64,000 bases of DNA from Bradyrhizobium barranii subsp. apii (lineage in GTDB: Bacteria; Pseudomonadota; Alphaproteobacteria; Rhizobiales; Xanthobacteraceae): positions 2,168,501 to 2,232,500 of the forward strand of contig NZ_CP096255.1 in NCBI RefSeq assembly GCF_011516635.5, written 5' to 3'. Positions within the stretch are counted from its first letter, which is position 1. Each line of letters starts with the position of its first letter. The translations under genes were made by a program, and so were the position numbers. Shown piece after piece: positions 17,633-26,148 of the stretch. The notes beneath the pieces were generated by a model. That model was not told where the DNA came from. It made no database searches and was given only the letters and a program-made list of their open reading frames with translations.

Positions 17633-18813
17633 TCAGGCCGCTCCTGCGCGCCGCGCTGCTGCTGCCGTTCACGACGGTATGCGCGTTTGCCGATCCGGCA
17701 CCGTCCCCGGCATCGACCTCGGGCGAGCCCTATGAGCTCGTGCGCACCTTGCAGGCGGTGCAGGATGGCATTGCCCGTGGCGACACCGCTGCGCATGGCA
17801 GCCATATCGCGCTGACCCGGCAGGTCGGCGAAAAGTTCCTCGCCGCCGATCCCGGCGTGTGGAGCAACGCGCAGAACGGCCAGGCCGTCATCATCTATTT
17901 GCTTAGCGGCGGCGGGCCGCAGGTCGTCCGAAAGCTGCCGCGCGACAAGCTGAACGTCGACGAGCGGCTGTTCAACGGTGCGCTGGCCTATGTCGAAGGC
18001 CGCCAGGACGAAGCGCGCGAACTGCTCAAGGACGTCAAGCCGCGCACGCTGCCAACGGGCCTGGGCGGACAGGTCGCGCTGGTCCAGGGCGCGCTGTTCG
18101 CGCGCGCCGAGGCATCGCTCGCGATCGAGCGTCTGGACGACGCGCGGCTGCTGTTGCCGGGCACGCTGGTGGAGGAGGCGGCACTGCGGCGCGAGATCCT
18201 GCTGGTCGGGCAGGCCGAGGATTTCGACAAGTTCGAGTTCCTGACGCTCGCCTATATCCGCCATTACCGCAACTCGGTCTATGCCGGGGACTTCTGGCAG
18301 CGTTTCGCCTCCGGCCTGACGCAATCGAGCATTGCTCTCGACGAGCGCCGCTTTGCGCGGATCGTCACTCTGCTGGAGCAGATCGACCGCGCGAGCCGCC
18401 TCAAGCTTTATCTCGTGATCGCGCGCACCGCGATGGTGCATGGACGGCTGGCGGTGACCCGGCTTGCAGGCGAGCGTGCGCTGACGCTCAGCGCCGACGC
18501 TTCGGAGGATCGCGAGCGCGCGCATTTCTTCCGCGGCGTCTCGCGGGCGCTCACTGACGAGTATGACGGCGGTGTCGCCGAGTTGAAGGCCCTCGACCGC
18601 TCGAAGTTGCCCGAGCGCGACGTTCCGTTGCTGAATGCGACGTTGCAGCTCGCACTCGATGTCCGCAAGCCGTTCGCGGGCGGATCCACCGCCGCCGCCG
18701 ACAAGCCTCCGGTCACGCCGGCGCGTCTCGATCTCGCCGCGTCGACCGAGACGCTTGCGCGCGCGCGGAAGCAGCTCGGCGAACTCGAACGCCTTACCAG
18801 GGATCGCCCATGA
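17629..18813 (+). CDS. motC: Periplasmic motility protein MotC
   Basis: MotC is a rhizobial periplasmic protein needed for motility; it interacts with MotB. The 394-residue product starts with TTG in a TTGA overlap with the motB stop and carries a signal peptide ending near residue 22 (TTVCAFA). The body is helical and TPR/SEL-like without catalytic motifs (QGALFARAEASLAIERLDDA, RERAHFFRGVSRALTDEYD). The motB-motC-fliK order is that of Sinorhizobium motB-motC-motD. Confidence 0.85.
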   Translation: MIRPLLRAALLLPFTTVCAFADPAPSPASTSGEPYELVRTLQAVQDGIARGDTAAHGSHIALTRQVGEKFLAADPGVWSNAQNGQAVIIYLLSGGGPQVVRKLPRDKLNVDERLFNGALAYVEGRQDEARELLKDVKPRTLPTGLGGQVALVQGALFARAEASLAIERLDDARLLLPGTLVEEAALRREILLVGQAEDFDKFEFLTLAYIRHYRNSVYAGDFWQRFASGLTQSSIALDERRFARIVTLLEQIDRASRLKLYLVIARTAMVHGRLAVTRLAGERALTLSADASEDRERAHFFRGVSRALTDEYDGGVAELKALDRSKLPERDVPLLNATLQLALDVRKPFAGGSTAAADKPPVTPARLDLAASTETLARARKQLGELERLTRDRP

Positions 18814-20135
18814 CGAAGCTCAGTGGAACCTCCGGACAGGTCTTTTCGGGTCTCGCCGAAAGCCTCAACGTGCGCGGCGCATCGCGCTCGGGCAAATCCG
18901 CCGGAGCGAAATCGCCGGCAGATTCGTCGTTCAACGATCTGCTGCACACCGTCTCGAATCTCGCGAAGCGTGCGCTCAACGACGAGGGCGGCAACACGAG
19001 CGCGAAGGCCGGATCGTTGCGAACACACCTCGCGCGCCCGACCGACAAGGACAAGACGGTGCGGGAACGCATCGATGCCGATGACGAGCCCGAACCCATT
19101 CGCAAATCGTCCGACGAGAAAACGGAAAAATCGCCGGAGACGCAAACTCCGGTCGACCACAGCGCGAAGACCGATGTTTCGGCCCGATCGAGCATTCCGG
19201 CGGTCGTCGAACAGCAGTTCGCCGCCGTGCCGGCCGTGAAGCCGCAGCTGCAATCGCCGGCGGGCGACAAGAAGGACGCGCCTGCGCGCGACGAGCGCTC
19301 TGCCTCGACGAAGCGTGAGGTCCAGGGTACCGCGAAGGTCACGTCTGCCGAGCCCGCGCCGCCCGCTGCCGCTTCAACGGGCACGCGCTCGCAGGCCGCG
19401 CCTTCGCAGGCGGCGGCAGCCGCGCAGCAAGGCAGCGATGCGTCCTCGAAGGCAATGCCCGCGACGCAAGGCTTCGAGGCCGTCACGGCCAATGTCGAAC
19501 GCGCCGTCAAAGCCTCGGCGCGGGACGCATTGCCCGAAGCGACCAAGGTCACCGTGGTCCAGCAGGAGACCCATCTGCCGCCGGCGCAGTTCAGCGCTCC
19601 GCAGCAGGTCGCCAACGCAGTCGTCGCCGAGCTGAAGGAGTCGCCGGCTCCGACGGCGTCCACCGCCCCCGATCTCGCGACGTCGCAGACCAATGCGCCT
19701 GAGCCGCTCAAGATCCTGACGATCAATCTCGAACCGCCGGCGCTCGGCAACGTCACGGTACGCCTTCGCCTCGTCGGCTCGGAGGTTTCCGTTCACCTCG
19801 CGGCCGCGCGCAAGGACACCAGCCTGATGCTGGATCAGCAGCGCGAGTCGATCCGCGATCTCATGCAGTCGGCGGGCTATGTCGCCGACGTCGCGCCCGT
19901 GCAGCACGGCTCGCTGGACGGATTCCAGAGCGGCTCCGGCCAGCCGCAGCCGCAGCTCTCCGGCCAGCAACAGCCATCGTCGCAGTCGCAAGGCACGTTC
20001 GGCGGCGCCGGCACGTCGTCCGGGCAATCGGACGGCGGTGCCAAGCAGGCCCGGCAGGAGCGCCAGTCCAACCAGGAGACGCGTCATGACCAGGACGTGG
20101 GCCCGCAGATTCGTCGCGGTCCTGTTTATCTGTAA
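18810..20135 (+). CDS. fliK: Hook-length control protein FliK (MotD type)
   Basis: FliK measures hook length and triggers the FlhB switch; the rhizobial gene was first named motD. The 441-residue product has a long low-complexity N-terminal part and a C-terminal Flg_hook domain at about residues 305-375 (ILTINLEPPALGNVTVRLRL, VSVHLAAARKDTSLMLDQQ, LRDLM-type IRDLMQSAGY). A Gln/Ser-rich tail follows. It overlaps motC by 4 bases, and its last 50 bases are shared with the transglycosylase gene in another frame. Confidence 0.85.
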   Translation: MTKLSGTSGQVFSGLAESLNVRGASRSGKSAGAKSPADSSFNDLLHTVSNLAKRALNDEGGNTSAKAGSLRTHLARPTDKDKTVRERIDADDEPEPIRKSSDEKTEKSPETQTPVDHSAKTDVSARSSIPAVVEQQFAAVPAVKPQLQSPAGDKKDAPARDERSASTKREVQGTAKVTSAEPAPPAAASTGTRSQAAPSQAAAAAQQGSDASSKAMPATQGFEAVTANVERAVKASARDALPEATKVTVVQQETHLPPAQFSAPQQVANAVVAELKESPAPTASTAPDLATSQTNAPEPLKILTINLEPPALGNVTVRLRLVGSEVSVHLAAARKDTSLMLDQQRESIRDLMQSAGYVADVAPVQHGSLDGFQSGSGQPQPQLSGQQQPSSQSQGTFGGAGTSSGQSDGGAKQARQERQSNQETRHDQDVGPQIRRGPVYL

Positions 20136-20667
20136 CGCGGGCGCCGCGGCAGCGGCGACCGACAACGCGCGCCCGTGCGAGCGCGAGATGGCGCGTGCGT
20201 CCCAGCAGCACGGCATTCCGCTCGGCATTCTCTATGCGGTCGGTCTCACCGAGACCGGGCGGCGCGGTGCGCTCTATCCTTACGCGCTCGGCGCCGACGG
20301 CCAGACCGTGTTCGCCAAGGACATGAACGACGCGATCGCGAATTTCGAGACGATGCGCAGCAAGGGCATCAAGCTGATCGACCTCGGCTGCATGCAGATC
20401 AACCATTATTATCACGGCGACAAGTTCACGTCGGTGCGCGCGATGTTCGATCCCGCGAAGAACGTCGAATACGCCGCTCGCTTCCTGAAAGAGCTGAAAC
20501 AGCGCGAGGGCAGCTGGACCATGGCGGTCGCGCGCTACAACGCAGGCCCCAACAATCAGCCCGCGCAGAAGCGCTACGTCTGTCACATCGTCGCGCATCT
20601 CGTCTCCAGCGGCTTCGGCGCGTGGACCGACAAGGCGCGCTCGTTCTGTCAGCCGAAGACAACGTGA
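20086..20667 (+). CDS. Flagellar lytic transglycosylase
   Basis: A 193-residue SLT-family protein that would open peptidoglycan for rod passage. The ATG at 20086 gives a signal peptide (MTRTWARRFVAVLFICNAGA); the open frame further upstream is only fliK out of frame. The likely catalytic Glu56 lies in GLTETGRRG. The motifs LGCMQINHYYH and MAVARYNAGPN are typical of the Slt fold. It shares 50 bases with fliK. Caulobacter PleA and similar enzymes act in flagellar assembly, and the context suggests the same job. Confidence 0.82.
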   Translation: MTRTWARRFVAVLFICNAGAAAAATDNARPCEREMARASQQHGIPLGILYAVGLTETGRRGALYPYALGADGQTVFAKDMNDAIANFETMRSKGIKLIDLGCMQINHYYHGDKFTSVRAMFDPAKNVEYAARFLKELKQREGSWTMAVARYNAGPNNQPAQKRYVCHIVAHLVSSGFGAWTDKARSFCQPKTT

Positions 20668-20764
20668 CCGCTACAACCTGAAAGTTGTGCACGGATCCTA
20701 ATCATCAGCTCCGCGCAAGCAAGAACCCGCATTGTAGATACAACCTGACAAAGGAGCCTACTTC
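20668..20764 (+). promoter_or_regulatory. Upstream region of flgE with repeated ACAACCTGA
   Basis: The 97-base gap holds ACAACCTGA at 20673-20681 and again at 20740-20748, the second just before the AAAGGAG ribosome site. The first copy is part of the inverted repeat ACAAC-CTGAAA-GTTGT (20673-20688). It probably contains the flgE promoter, but no sigma-factor consensus is assigned. Confidence 0.35.
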
Positions 20765-21997
20765 ATGAGCCTGTATGGTGTTATGCGCACCGGCGTTTCC
20801 GGAATGAGCGCGCAGTCCAACAAGCTGTCGACGGTTTCGGACAACATCGCGAACGTCAACACGACCGGTTACAAGCGGGCTTCGACGGAATTCTCGTCAC
20901 TGATCCTGAAGAGCGGCTCGGGCAATTACGACTCCGGCGCCGTCGAGACGACGGTTCGCTACGCCATCAGCGACGCGGGACACACGCAGTTCACCACGTC
21001 GACCACGGACCTCGCCGTGCAGGGCAACGGCTTCTTCGTGGTGTCGAACGCCGCCAACACGCAGCAATATCTGACGCGCGCCGGCTCGTTCGTGCCGGAC
21101 GCCCAGGGCAATCTGGTCAACGCGGCCGGCTACTACCTCCTGGGCCAGCCCGGTAAGGTGACCAATTTCTCGCAGAACAGCCTGTCCGGCATGCAGATCG
21201 TCAACATTGCCCAGGTTTCGCAAGTGCCTGTGCCGTCGACGGCGGGAACGCTCACGACCGGCAATCTGGATCCGAAAGCGGCTGTGATCGCCGGTCCGCC
21301 CGGGCCGGCGTCATATTCGTCGAAGAGCTCGATCGTGGCCTACAACAATATCGGCCAGGCCGTTACGCTCGACGTCTACATGTCCCACACGGCGACGGCC
21401 GCCGGCTCTGACACCTGGCAGCTTCAGGCTTACAACTCCGCGACAGGTGCGTCGGTCGGCGCCGCCACCACTTTCACCTTCGATACGACCGCAGCCGGCA
21501 AAGGCACGCTGGCCGCGGCGAGCCCGACGACTCTCGCCCTCACCGTTCCCGGCGGTGCGGCGATGAGCCTGGACCTGTCGAACATGACGCAGGTCGGAAC
21601 CGACTTCAGCTTCAAGGCGACTGTCAATGGCAGCGTTCCATCGGCCATCGACAAAGTCGATGTCGACGATTCGGGCTTCGTGACGGCGATCCTCAAGAAC
21701 GGTCAGCAGCTGACGCTCTACACCATCATGCTCGCCGACGTCGCGAGCCCCGACAACCTGACGCCGGAGCCCGGCAACGTCTATTCGACCAACATGAATT
21801 CCGGCAACGCGCAGGCCGGGAATGCTGGTACCGGCGGTCTCGGCACTGTCCAGTCAGGCGCGCTGGAAGACTCCAACGTCGACCTCGCGGACGAACTCAC
21901 CGGGATGATCGAGGCGCAGCGCGGCTTCACTGCGAATTCGAAATCGTTCCAGACCGGCGGCGATCTTCTCGACGTCGTCGTCAACCTGAAGCGCTGA
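20765..21997 (+). CDS. flgE: Flagellar hook protein FlgE
   Basis: FlgE polymerises into the hook joint. The 410-residue product has the rod/hook N-terminal motif (SDNIANVNTTGYKRASTEFS, about residues 26-45), a large central insert absent in FlgG, and a C-terminal helix (LTGMIEAQRGFTANSKSFQT). The ATG follows AAAGGAGCC. The hook-associated genes flgK and flgL follow at 34 and 3 bases. Confidence 0.94.
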   Translation: MSLYGVMRTGVSGMSAQSNKLSTVSDNIANVNTTGYKRASTEFSSLILKSGSGNYDSGAVETTVRYAISDAGHTQFTTSTTDLAVQGNGFFVVSNAANTQQYLTRAGSFVPDAQGNLVNAAGYYLLGQPGKVTNFSQNSLSGMQIVNIAQVSQVPVPSTAGTLTTGNLDPKAAVIAGPPGPASYSSKSSIVAYNNIGQAVTLDVYMSHTATAAGSDTWQLQAYNSATGASVGAATTFTFDTTAAGKGTLAAASPTTLALTVPGGAAMSLDLSNMTQVGTDFSFKATVNGSVPSAIDKVDVDDSGFVTAILKNGQQLTLYTIMLADVASPDNLTPEPGNVYSTNMNSGNAQAGNAGTGGLGTVQSGALEDSNVDLADELTGMIEAQRGFTANSKSFQTGGDLLDVVVNLKR

Positions 21998-22031
21998 ATC
22001 CTCAAGCGCTCATTCCGGGCAAGAGCAAATC

Positions 22032-23507
22032 ATGTCCCTTACCGCCGCTCTCGACTCCGCTCGTGCGTCGCTCATGGCGTCGGGTATCCAGTCGTCGACG
22101 ATCTCGCGCAACATAGCCGGTGCCAGCGCCGCCGGCTATTCGCGCAAGATCGCCGTGCTGGACAATCTCCCCGGGGCCGGCGTCTATGTGGCGGCGATCC
22201 AGCGCGCCGCCAGCTCGGGTCTCTATAATAACGTCCTGATCGCGACGTCTGGGTCCGCCAAGCAGAATGCGATCCTGGACGGTCTTCAGAAGATATCGGC
22301 CTCGACTGTGGACGATCCCGAACTTGGGCAGTCGCCGGCCGCCCAGCTCAACAAGCTGAAGCAGGCGCTCCAGCAATATGCCAACGCTCCGGACAACACC
22401 ACGCTGGCGCAGGCGGCGGTCACGTCCGCCAAGGACATGGCGACCGCGCTCAACCAGGCCACCAAGACCGTGCAGACGCTGCGCCAGGGAGCGGACGCCG
22501 ACATGGCGACTTCGGTCGGGAATATCAATCAGCTCCTGACCCAGTTCGATAAGGTCAACACCGCGATCGTGAAGGGGACGATCGCCGGCGACGACGTCAC
22601 CGATTATCTCGACCAGCGCGACAACATCGTCTCGAAGATGTCGCAGGAGGTCGGCGTCTCGATGACGCTGCGCGCCAACGGCGACGCGGCGCTCCACACC
22701 GACAGCGGTGTCGTGCTGTTCGACAAGACGGCGCGCTCGGTCAGCTTCGCTGCGACCAACATCTATACGCCCGGGACCACCGGAAATGCCGTCTATATCG
22801 ACGGTGTCCCGGTCACCGGCGCCAATTCCGTGATGCCGATCAAGACCGGCAAGCTCGCTGGCCTCGCCCAATTGCGCGACAACGCCACGGTCACGTATCA
22901 GAGCCAGCTCGACGAGGTCGCACGCGGCCTTGTCGAATCCTTCAAGGAGGTCGACCAGTCCGGCGCCGCGCTGCCCGACCGGCCCGGCCTCTTCACCTAT
23001 CCCGGCTCACCCGCGATGCCCGCAAGCGCGACCGTCTCGGTCGGCCTGGCCGGCTCGATCAGCGTTGCCGCGTCGGTCGACCCGGCCCAGGGCGGCAATC
23101 CCAACCTGCTGCGTGATGGCGCGATCAGCGGCAACGTCGCCTACAGATACAACACCACCGGCAATGGCGGCTACTCGACCAGGCTGCAGCAGCTGATCGG
23201 CAACATGGATGCGTCGCAGCCGTTCGATGCAACCACGCAAGGCAAGCCGAGCGGCAGCTTGATCGACTTCGCTGCGTCGTCGACGAGCTGGATCGAAAAC
23301 CAGCGCAAGGCCGCGGACGACAACGCCACCTACCAGAACACGCTGCTCGACCGCAGCTCCGCGGCGCTGTCGAACGTCAGCGGCGTCAACATGGACGACG
23401 AGATGTCCTTGATGCTTCAGGTCGAACGTACCTATTCGGCGTCGTCGAAGATCATCTCGACCGTCGACCAAATGTTGCAGAGCCTGCTGGCCGCCGTGGG
23501 GAACTAA
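22032..23507 (+). CDS. flgK: Hook-associated protein FlgK
   Basis: FlgK (HAP1) is the first junction protein between hook and filament. The 491-residue product has an N-terminal flagellin-like region (SSTISRNIAGASAAGYSRK), the HAP1 segment YLDQRDNIVSKMSQEVGVS near residues 195-213, and a C-terminal helix (DDEMSLMLQVERTYSASSKI). It is shorter than enteric FlgK (about 550) but usual for this group. Confidence 0.92.
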   Translation: MSLTAALDSARASLMASGIQSSTISRNIAGASAAGYSRKIAVLDNLPGAGVYVAAIQRAASSGLYNNVLIATSGSAKQNAILDGLQKISASTVDDPELGQSPAAQLNKLKQALQQYANAPDNTTLAQAAVTSAKDMATALNQATKTVQTLRQGADADMATSVGNINQLLTQFDKVNTAIVKGTIAGDDVTDYLDQRDNIVSKMSQEVGVSMTLRANGDAALHTDSGVVLFDKTARSVSFAATNIYTPGTTGNAVYIDGVPVTGANSVMPIKTGKLAGLAQLRDNATVTYQSQLDEVARGLVESFKEVDQSGAALPDRPGLFTYPGSPAMPASATVSVGLAGSISVAASVDPAQGGNPNLLRDGAISGNVAYRYNTTGNGGYSTRLQQLIGNMDASQPFDATTQGKPSGSLIDFAASSTSWIENQRKAADDNATYQNTLLDRSSAALSNVSGVNMDDEMSLMLQVERTYSASSKIISTVDQMLQSLLAAVGN

Positions 23508-23510
23508 GTC

Positions 23511-24557
23511 ATGATGAGCGCCAACTACATCTCGACCCTGATGCTGTCTTCGTCGTTGAGGTCCTCGATCACGAACAATCAGGCCGCGCTGACCAAGGCC
23601 TCGAAGGAAGCCACCACCGGCCGCTTCGCCGATGTTGGCCTCGAGCTTGGTGCCACGACGGGAAGCGACATCACCCTGCGGGCGGACCTGAGCTTCGCCG
23701 ATCAGCTCGTCGATACCAACGGGCTCGTCTCGGGGCGCCTGGACACGACGCAGAACCGGATCACCCAGCTGGGCGCAACCGCAACCTCTTTCCTCAAGGA
23801 CCTGATCGCGGCCCGCAGCACCGACGGCGGCGGGCGGATCATCCTGCCGCCTGCGTCCGCCAACCTCCAGGATCTGATCGGCGCGCTGAACGTCTCCTAT
23901 AATGGCTCGTATCTCTTCTCGGGGGTCAACACGCAGAACACGCCGATCACGGCTTACACCGCGGGTTCGGCCAGCAAGAACCAGGTCGATGCCGATTTCC
24001 TTGCGACCTTCGGCTTCTCGCAATCCTCGGCCAGCGTGAGCACCATTACCCCGGCCCAAATGCAGACTTTCCTCAACACCACCTTCGATGCCGAGTTCGC
24101 GAGCCCGGCCTGGAACACCAATTGGTCAACGGCCACCGACCAGACCATGCAAAGCCGTATCTCCACGACCGAGATCGCCGATACGTCCGTTAGCGCCAAC
24201 CAGATCGGCTTCCGTAGGCTCGCCGAGGCCTACACCATGATGGCGGATCTTGGGAACGCGAACCTGAGCCAGGACACGTTCCAGGTCGTCGTGGACAAGG
24301 CCATCGGCCTCGTCGGTAACGCCATCACTGACCTCGCTACGCTCGGCGGCGGCGTCGGCACGGTCCAGCAGCGGGTCACCGGCGCCACCGAAAAGCTCAA
24401 GACGCAGCAGGACATTCTGAACAATCAGATCGTCAAGATGGAGGCCGTCGACCCGACGGAGGCCTCGGTCCGGGTCAACACCCTGCAGACCCAGATTAAG
24501 ACGGCGCTGTCGCTGACGTCGCAGCTCCAGCAGATCAGCCTGATCAACTATCTCTGA
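23511..24557 (+). CDS. flgL: Hook-associated protein FlgL
   Basis: FlgL (HAP3) is the second junction protein. The 348-residue product has a flagellin-like N-terminus (SSSLRSSITNNQAALTKASK, then EATTGRFADVG) and a C-terminus ending ALSLTSQLQQISLINYL. It lies 3 bases after flgK. The middle (YLFSGVNTQNTPI) matches the FlgL pattern of Gly-Ser turns. Confidence 0.92.
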   Translation: MMSANYISTLMLSSSLRSSITNNQAALTKASKEATTGRFADVGLELGATTGSDITLRADLSFADQLVDTNGLVSGRLDTTQNRITQLGATATSFLKDLIAARSTDGGGRIILPPASANLQDLIGALNVSYNGSYLFSGVNTQNTPITAYTAGSASKNQVDADFLATFGFSQSSASVSTITPAQMQTFLNTTFDAEFASPAWNTNWSTATDQTMQSRISTTEIADTSVSANQIGFRRLAEAYTMMADLGNANLSQDTFQVVVDKAIGLVGNAITDLATLGGGVGTVQQRVTGATEKLKTQQDILNNQIVKMEAVDPTEASVRVNTLQTQIKTALSLTSQLQQISLINYL

Positions 24558-24610
24558 GCCGGGGTCTGTAACTTTGTCTTGTTGTTCGGTCTCTGCGCAG
24601 AGTGGTTCTG

Positions 24611-24955
24611 ATGACGTTTGAAGCCTATGAAGCGGTCGTCGATGATAGCGCCTCTGAGGCGCGGGGCCGCGAGCGGCAGGCGCTCAGTCTCGGCATCGAC
24701 CGGCTCGAGCGGGTCCAGGGCGGGCGCTTCAGCTTCGAAGATCTGGTCGAGAGCCTGCTCTACGTGCGGCGGCTGTGGACGATCTTCATCGAGGATCTCG
24801 CCCATCCGGAAAACGCACTCCCGGAAAAGCTGCGCGCCGACATCATCTCGATCGGCCTGTGGGTCGTCAAGGAAACCGATCGGCTTCGCGAGGAGAAGTC
24901 GAACGACGTGATGCAGCTCATCGAAATCAACCGCCTGATCCGAGACGCGCTCTGA
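24611..24955 (+). CDS. flaF: Flagellar biosynthesis regulator FlaF
   Basis: FlaF is an alphaproteobacterial factor needed for flagellin synthesis or secretion that works opposite or together with FlbT. The product from ATG 24611 has 114 residues and opens MTFEAYEAVVDDSASEARG, aligning well with the family start; GTG at 24602 is an alternative. The conserved SLLYVRRLWTIFIEDLAHPE and LREEKSNDVMQLIEINRLI segments are typical. The stop overlaps the flbT start by one base. Confidence 0.88.
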   Translation: MTFEAYEAVVDDSASEARGRERQALSLGIDRLERVQGGRFSFEDLVESLLYVRRLWTIFIEDLAHPENALPEKLRADIISIGLWVVKETDRLREEKSNDVMQLIEINRLIRDAL

Positions 24956-25374
24956 TGAAAATATCCTTGCGGGCGGGTGAGCGGATCTACGTCAACGGCG
25001 CAGTGCTGCGCGTGGACCGCAAGGTCTCCGTCGAGCTCGTCAACGACGTGATGTTCTTGCTCGAAGGGCAGGTCATGCAGGCTTCCGACGCCACTACGGC
25101 GATGCGGCAGCTCTATTTCATCGTCCAGCTCATGCTGATGAACCCGACGGATATCGGCGCCGCAGTCGCGCTCTACGGGGAGCATCACGCGGCCCTGCTC
25201 GCGGTTTGCGAGAGCCGTGAGATGCTCGACGGGCTCGCCACGATCCACGAGCTGGTCCGCACGACCCGCTATTTCGAGGCGCTCAAGCGGATCCGGGGAC
25301 TGTTCCCGGTAGAGGACGCAATCCTGGCCGGCCTGGCCGGCGTCGCCACCGAGATCCCATTCGAGGCTGCCTGA
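24955..25374 (+). CDS. flbT: Flagellin post-transcriptional regulator FlbT
   Basis: FlbT acts after transcription on flagellin mRNA; in Caulobacter it associates with the fljK leader and promotes its decay. The 139-residue product begins MKISLRAGERIYVNGAVLRV, the family hallmark. FLLEGQVMQASDATTAMRQL follows at about residues 34-53. The ATG lies in a TGATG overlap with flaF; the longer open frame upstream is flaF out of frame. The three structured flagellin leaders in this window are natural candidate targets. Confidence 0.9.
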   Translation: MKISLRAGERIYVNGAVLRVDRKVSVELVNDVMFLLEGQVMQASDATTAMRQLYFIVQLMLMNPTDIGAAVALYGEHHAALLAVCESREMLDGLATIHELVRTTRYFEALKRIRGLFPVEDAILAGLAGVATEIPFEAA

Positions 25375-25389
25375 CAGCGGAGAGGCTAC

Positions 25390-25809
25390 ATGAACGTCAA
25401 CAGCGCGACCGACAGCACCAGCAAGTCCAATGCGACCAGTTCCACGAAGAACACGGCGAGCAACACCGTCGACTACAATACCTTTCTTCAGCTCCTCGTC
25501 GCCGAGATGAAGAACCAGGATCCCACCAATCCGATGGATACCTCGCAGTACATGAGCCAGTTCGCCCAGCTCTCGACGGTCGAGCAGGCCATGCAGACCA
25601 ATTCGAAGCTGGATGCGCTGCTGTCGTCGCAGTCGCTGTCGCAGGCCAACGGGCTGATCGGAAAGACCGTCAGCTTCACCGACGCGACCGGAGCGACCTT
25701 CAGCGGCAAGGTCGTTTCGATCTCCATCAACAACGACGGCTCCATCGCAACCCTCGAGAACGGCACGAAGGTCGCGGTCGGGCCCGGCCTTACGATCAGC
25801 CAGTCATGA
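25390..25809 (+). CDS. flgD: Hook-capping protein FlgD
   Basis: FlgD is the scaffold that caps the growing hook. The 139-residue product has the FlgD N-terminal signature (VDYNTFLQLLVAEMKNQDPT, then MDTSQYMSQFAQLSTVEQ) at about residues 26-65. It lacks the long C-terminal domain of enteric FlgD (about 230 residues), as is common in alphaproteobacteria. It overlaps fliQ by 4 bases. Confidence 0.9.
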   Translation: MNVNSATDSTSKSNATSSTKNTASNTVDYNTFLQLLVAEMKNQDPTNPMDTSQYMSQFAQLSTVEQAMQTNSKLDALLSSQSLSQANGLIGKTVSFTDATGATFSGKVVSISINNDGSIATLENGTKVAVGPGLTISQS

Positions 25810-26072
25810 ACGAGCGGGACGCCCTCGACATCGTCCAGGCGGCGATCTGGACCATCATCGTCGCCTCCGGCCCCGCCGTTGGCGCCGCGATGCTCGTCGG
25901 CACCGCCATTGCGCTGATCCAGGCGCTGACCCAGGTCCAGGAGGTGACGCTGACCTTCGTGCCGAAGATCATCGTCATCCTCCTGGTCGTTGCCGTCTCC
26001 GGTTCCTTCATCGGCGCCCATCTCTCCACCTTCACCGAGATGGTCTATTCGCGGATCGAGCACGGCTTCTGA
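25806..26072 (+). CDS. fliQ: Flagellar export gate protein FliQ
   Basis: An 88-residue protein with two membrane helices, the standard FliQ layout. The signature GTAIALIQALTQVQEVTLTF is at about residues 35-54. FliQ completes the export pore with FliP and FliR. It overlaps flgD by 4 bases and is followed 76 bases later by flhA. Confidence 0.94.
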   Translation: MNERDALDIVQAAIWTIIVASGPAVGAAMLVGTAIALIQALTQVQEVTLTFVPKIIVILLVVAVSGSFIGAHLSTFTEMVYSRIEHGF

Positions 26073-26148
26073 TCCGCGCGAGCCCGGCCACCACCCTCGC
26101 GTAAGCTTTGCACGGCAGATTGCGGGGCGGACCCTCTGCCGGTGACCC

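Noticed and set aside
26104..26130. Sigma-54-like promoter (GCACG then TTGC) before flhA
   Set aside because: The spacing between the two blocks is one base too long for the -24/-12 rule and the first G is missing.
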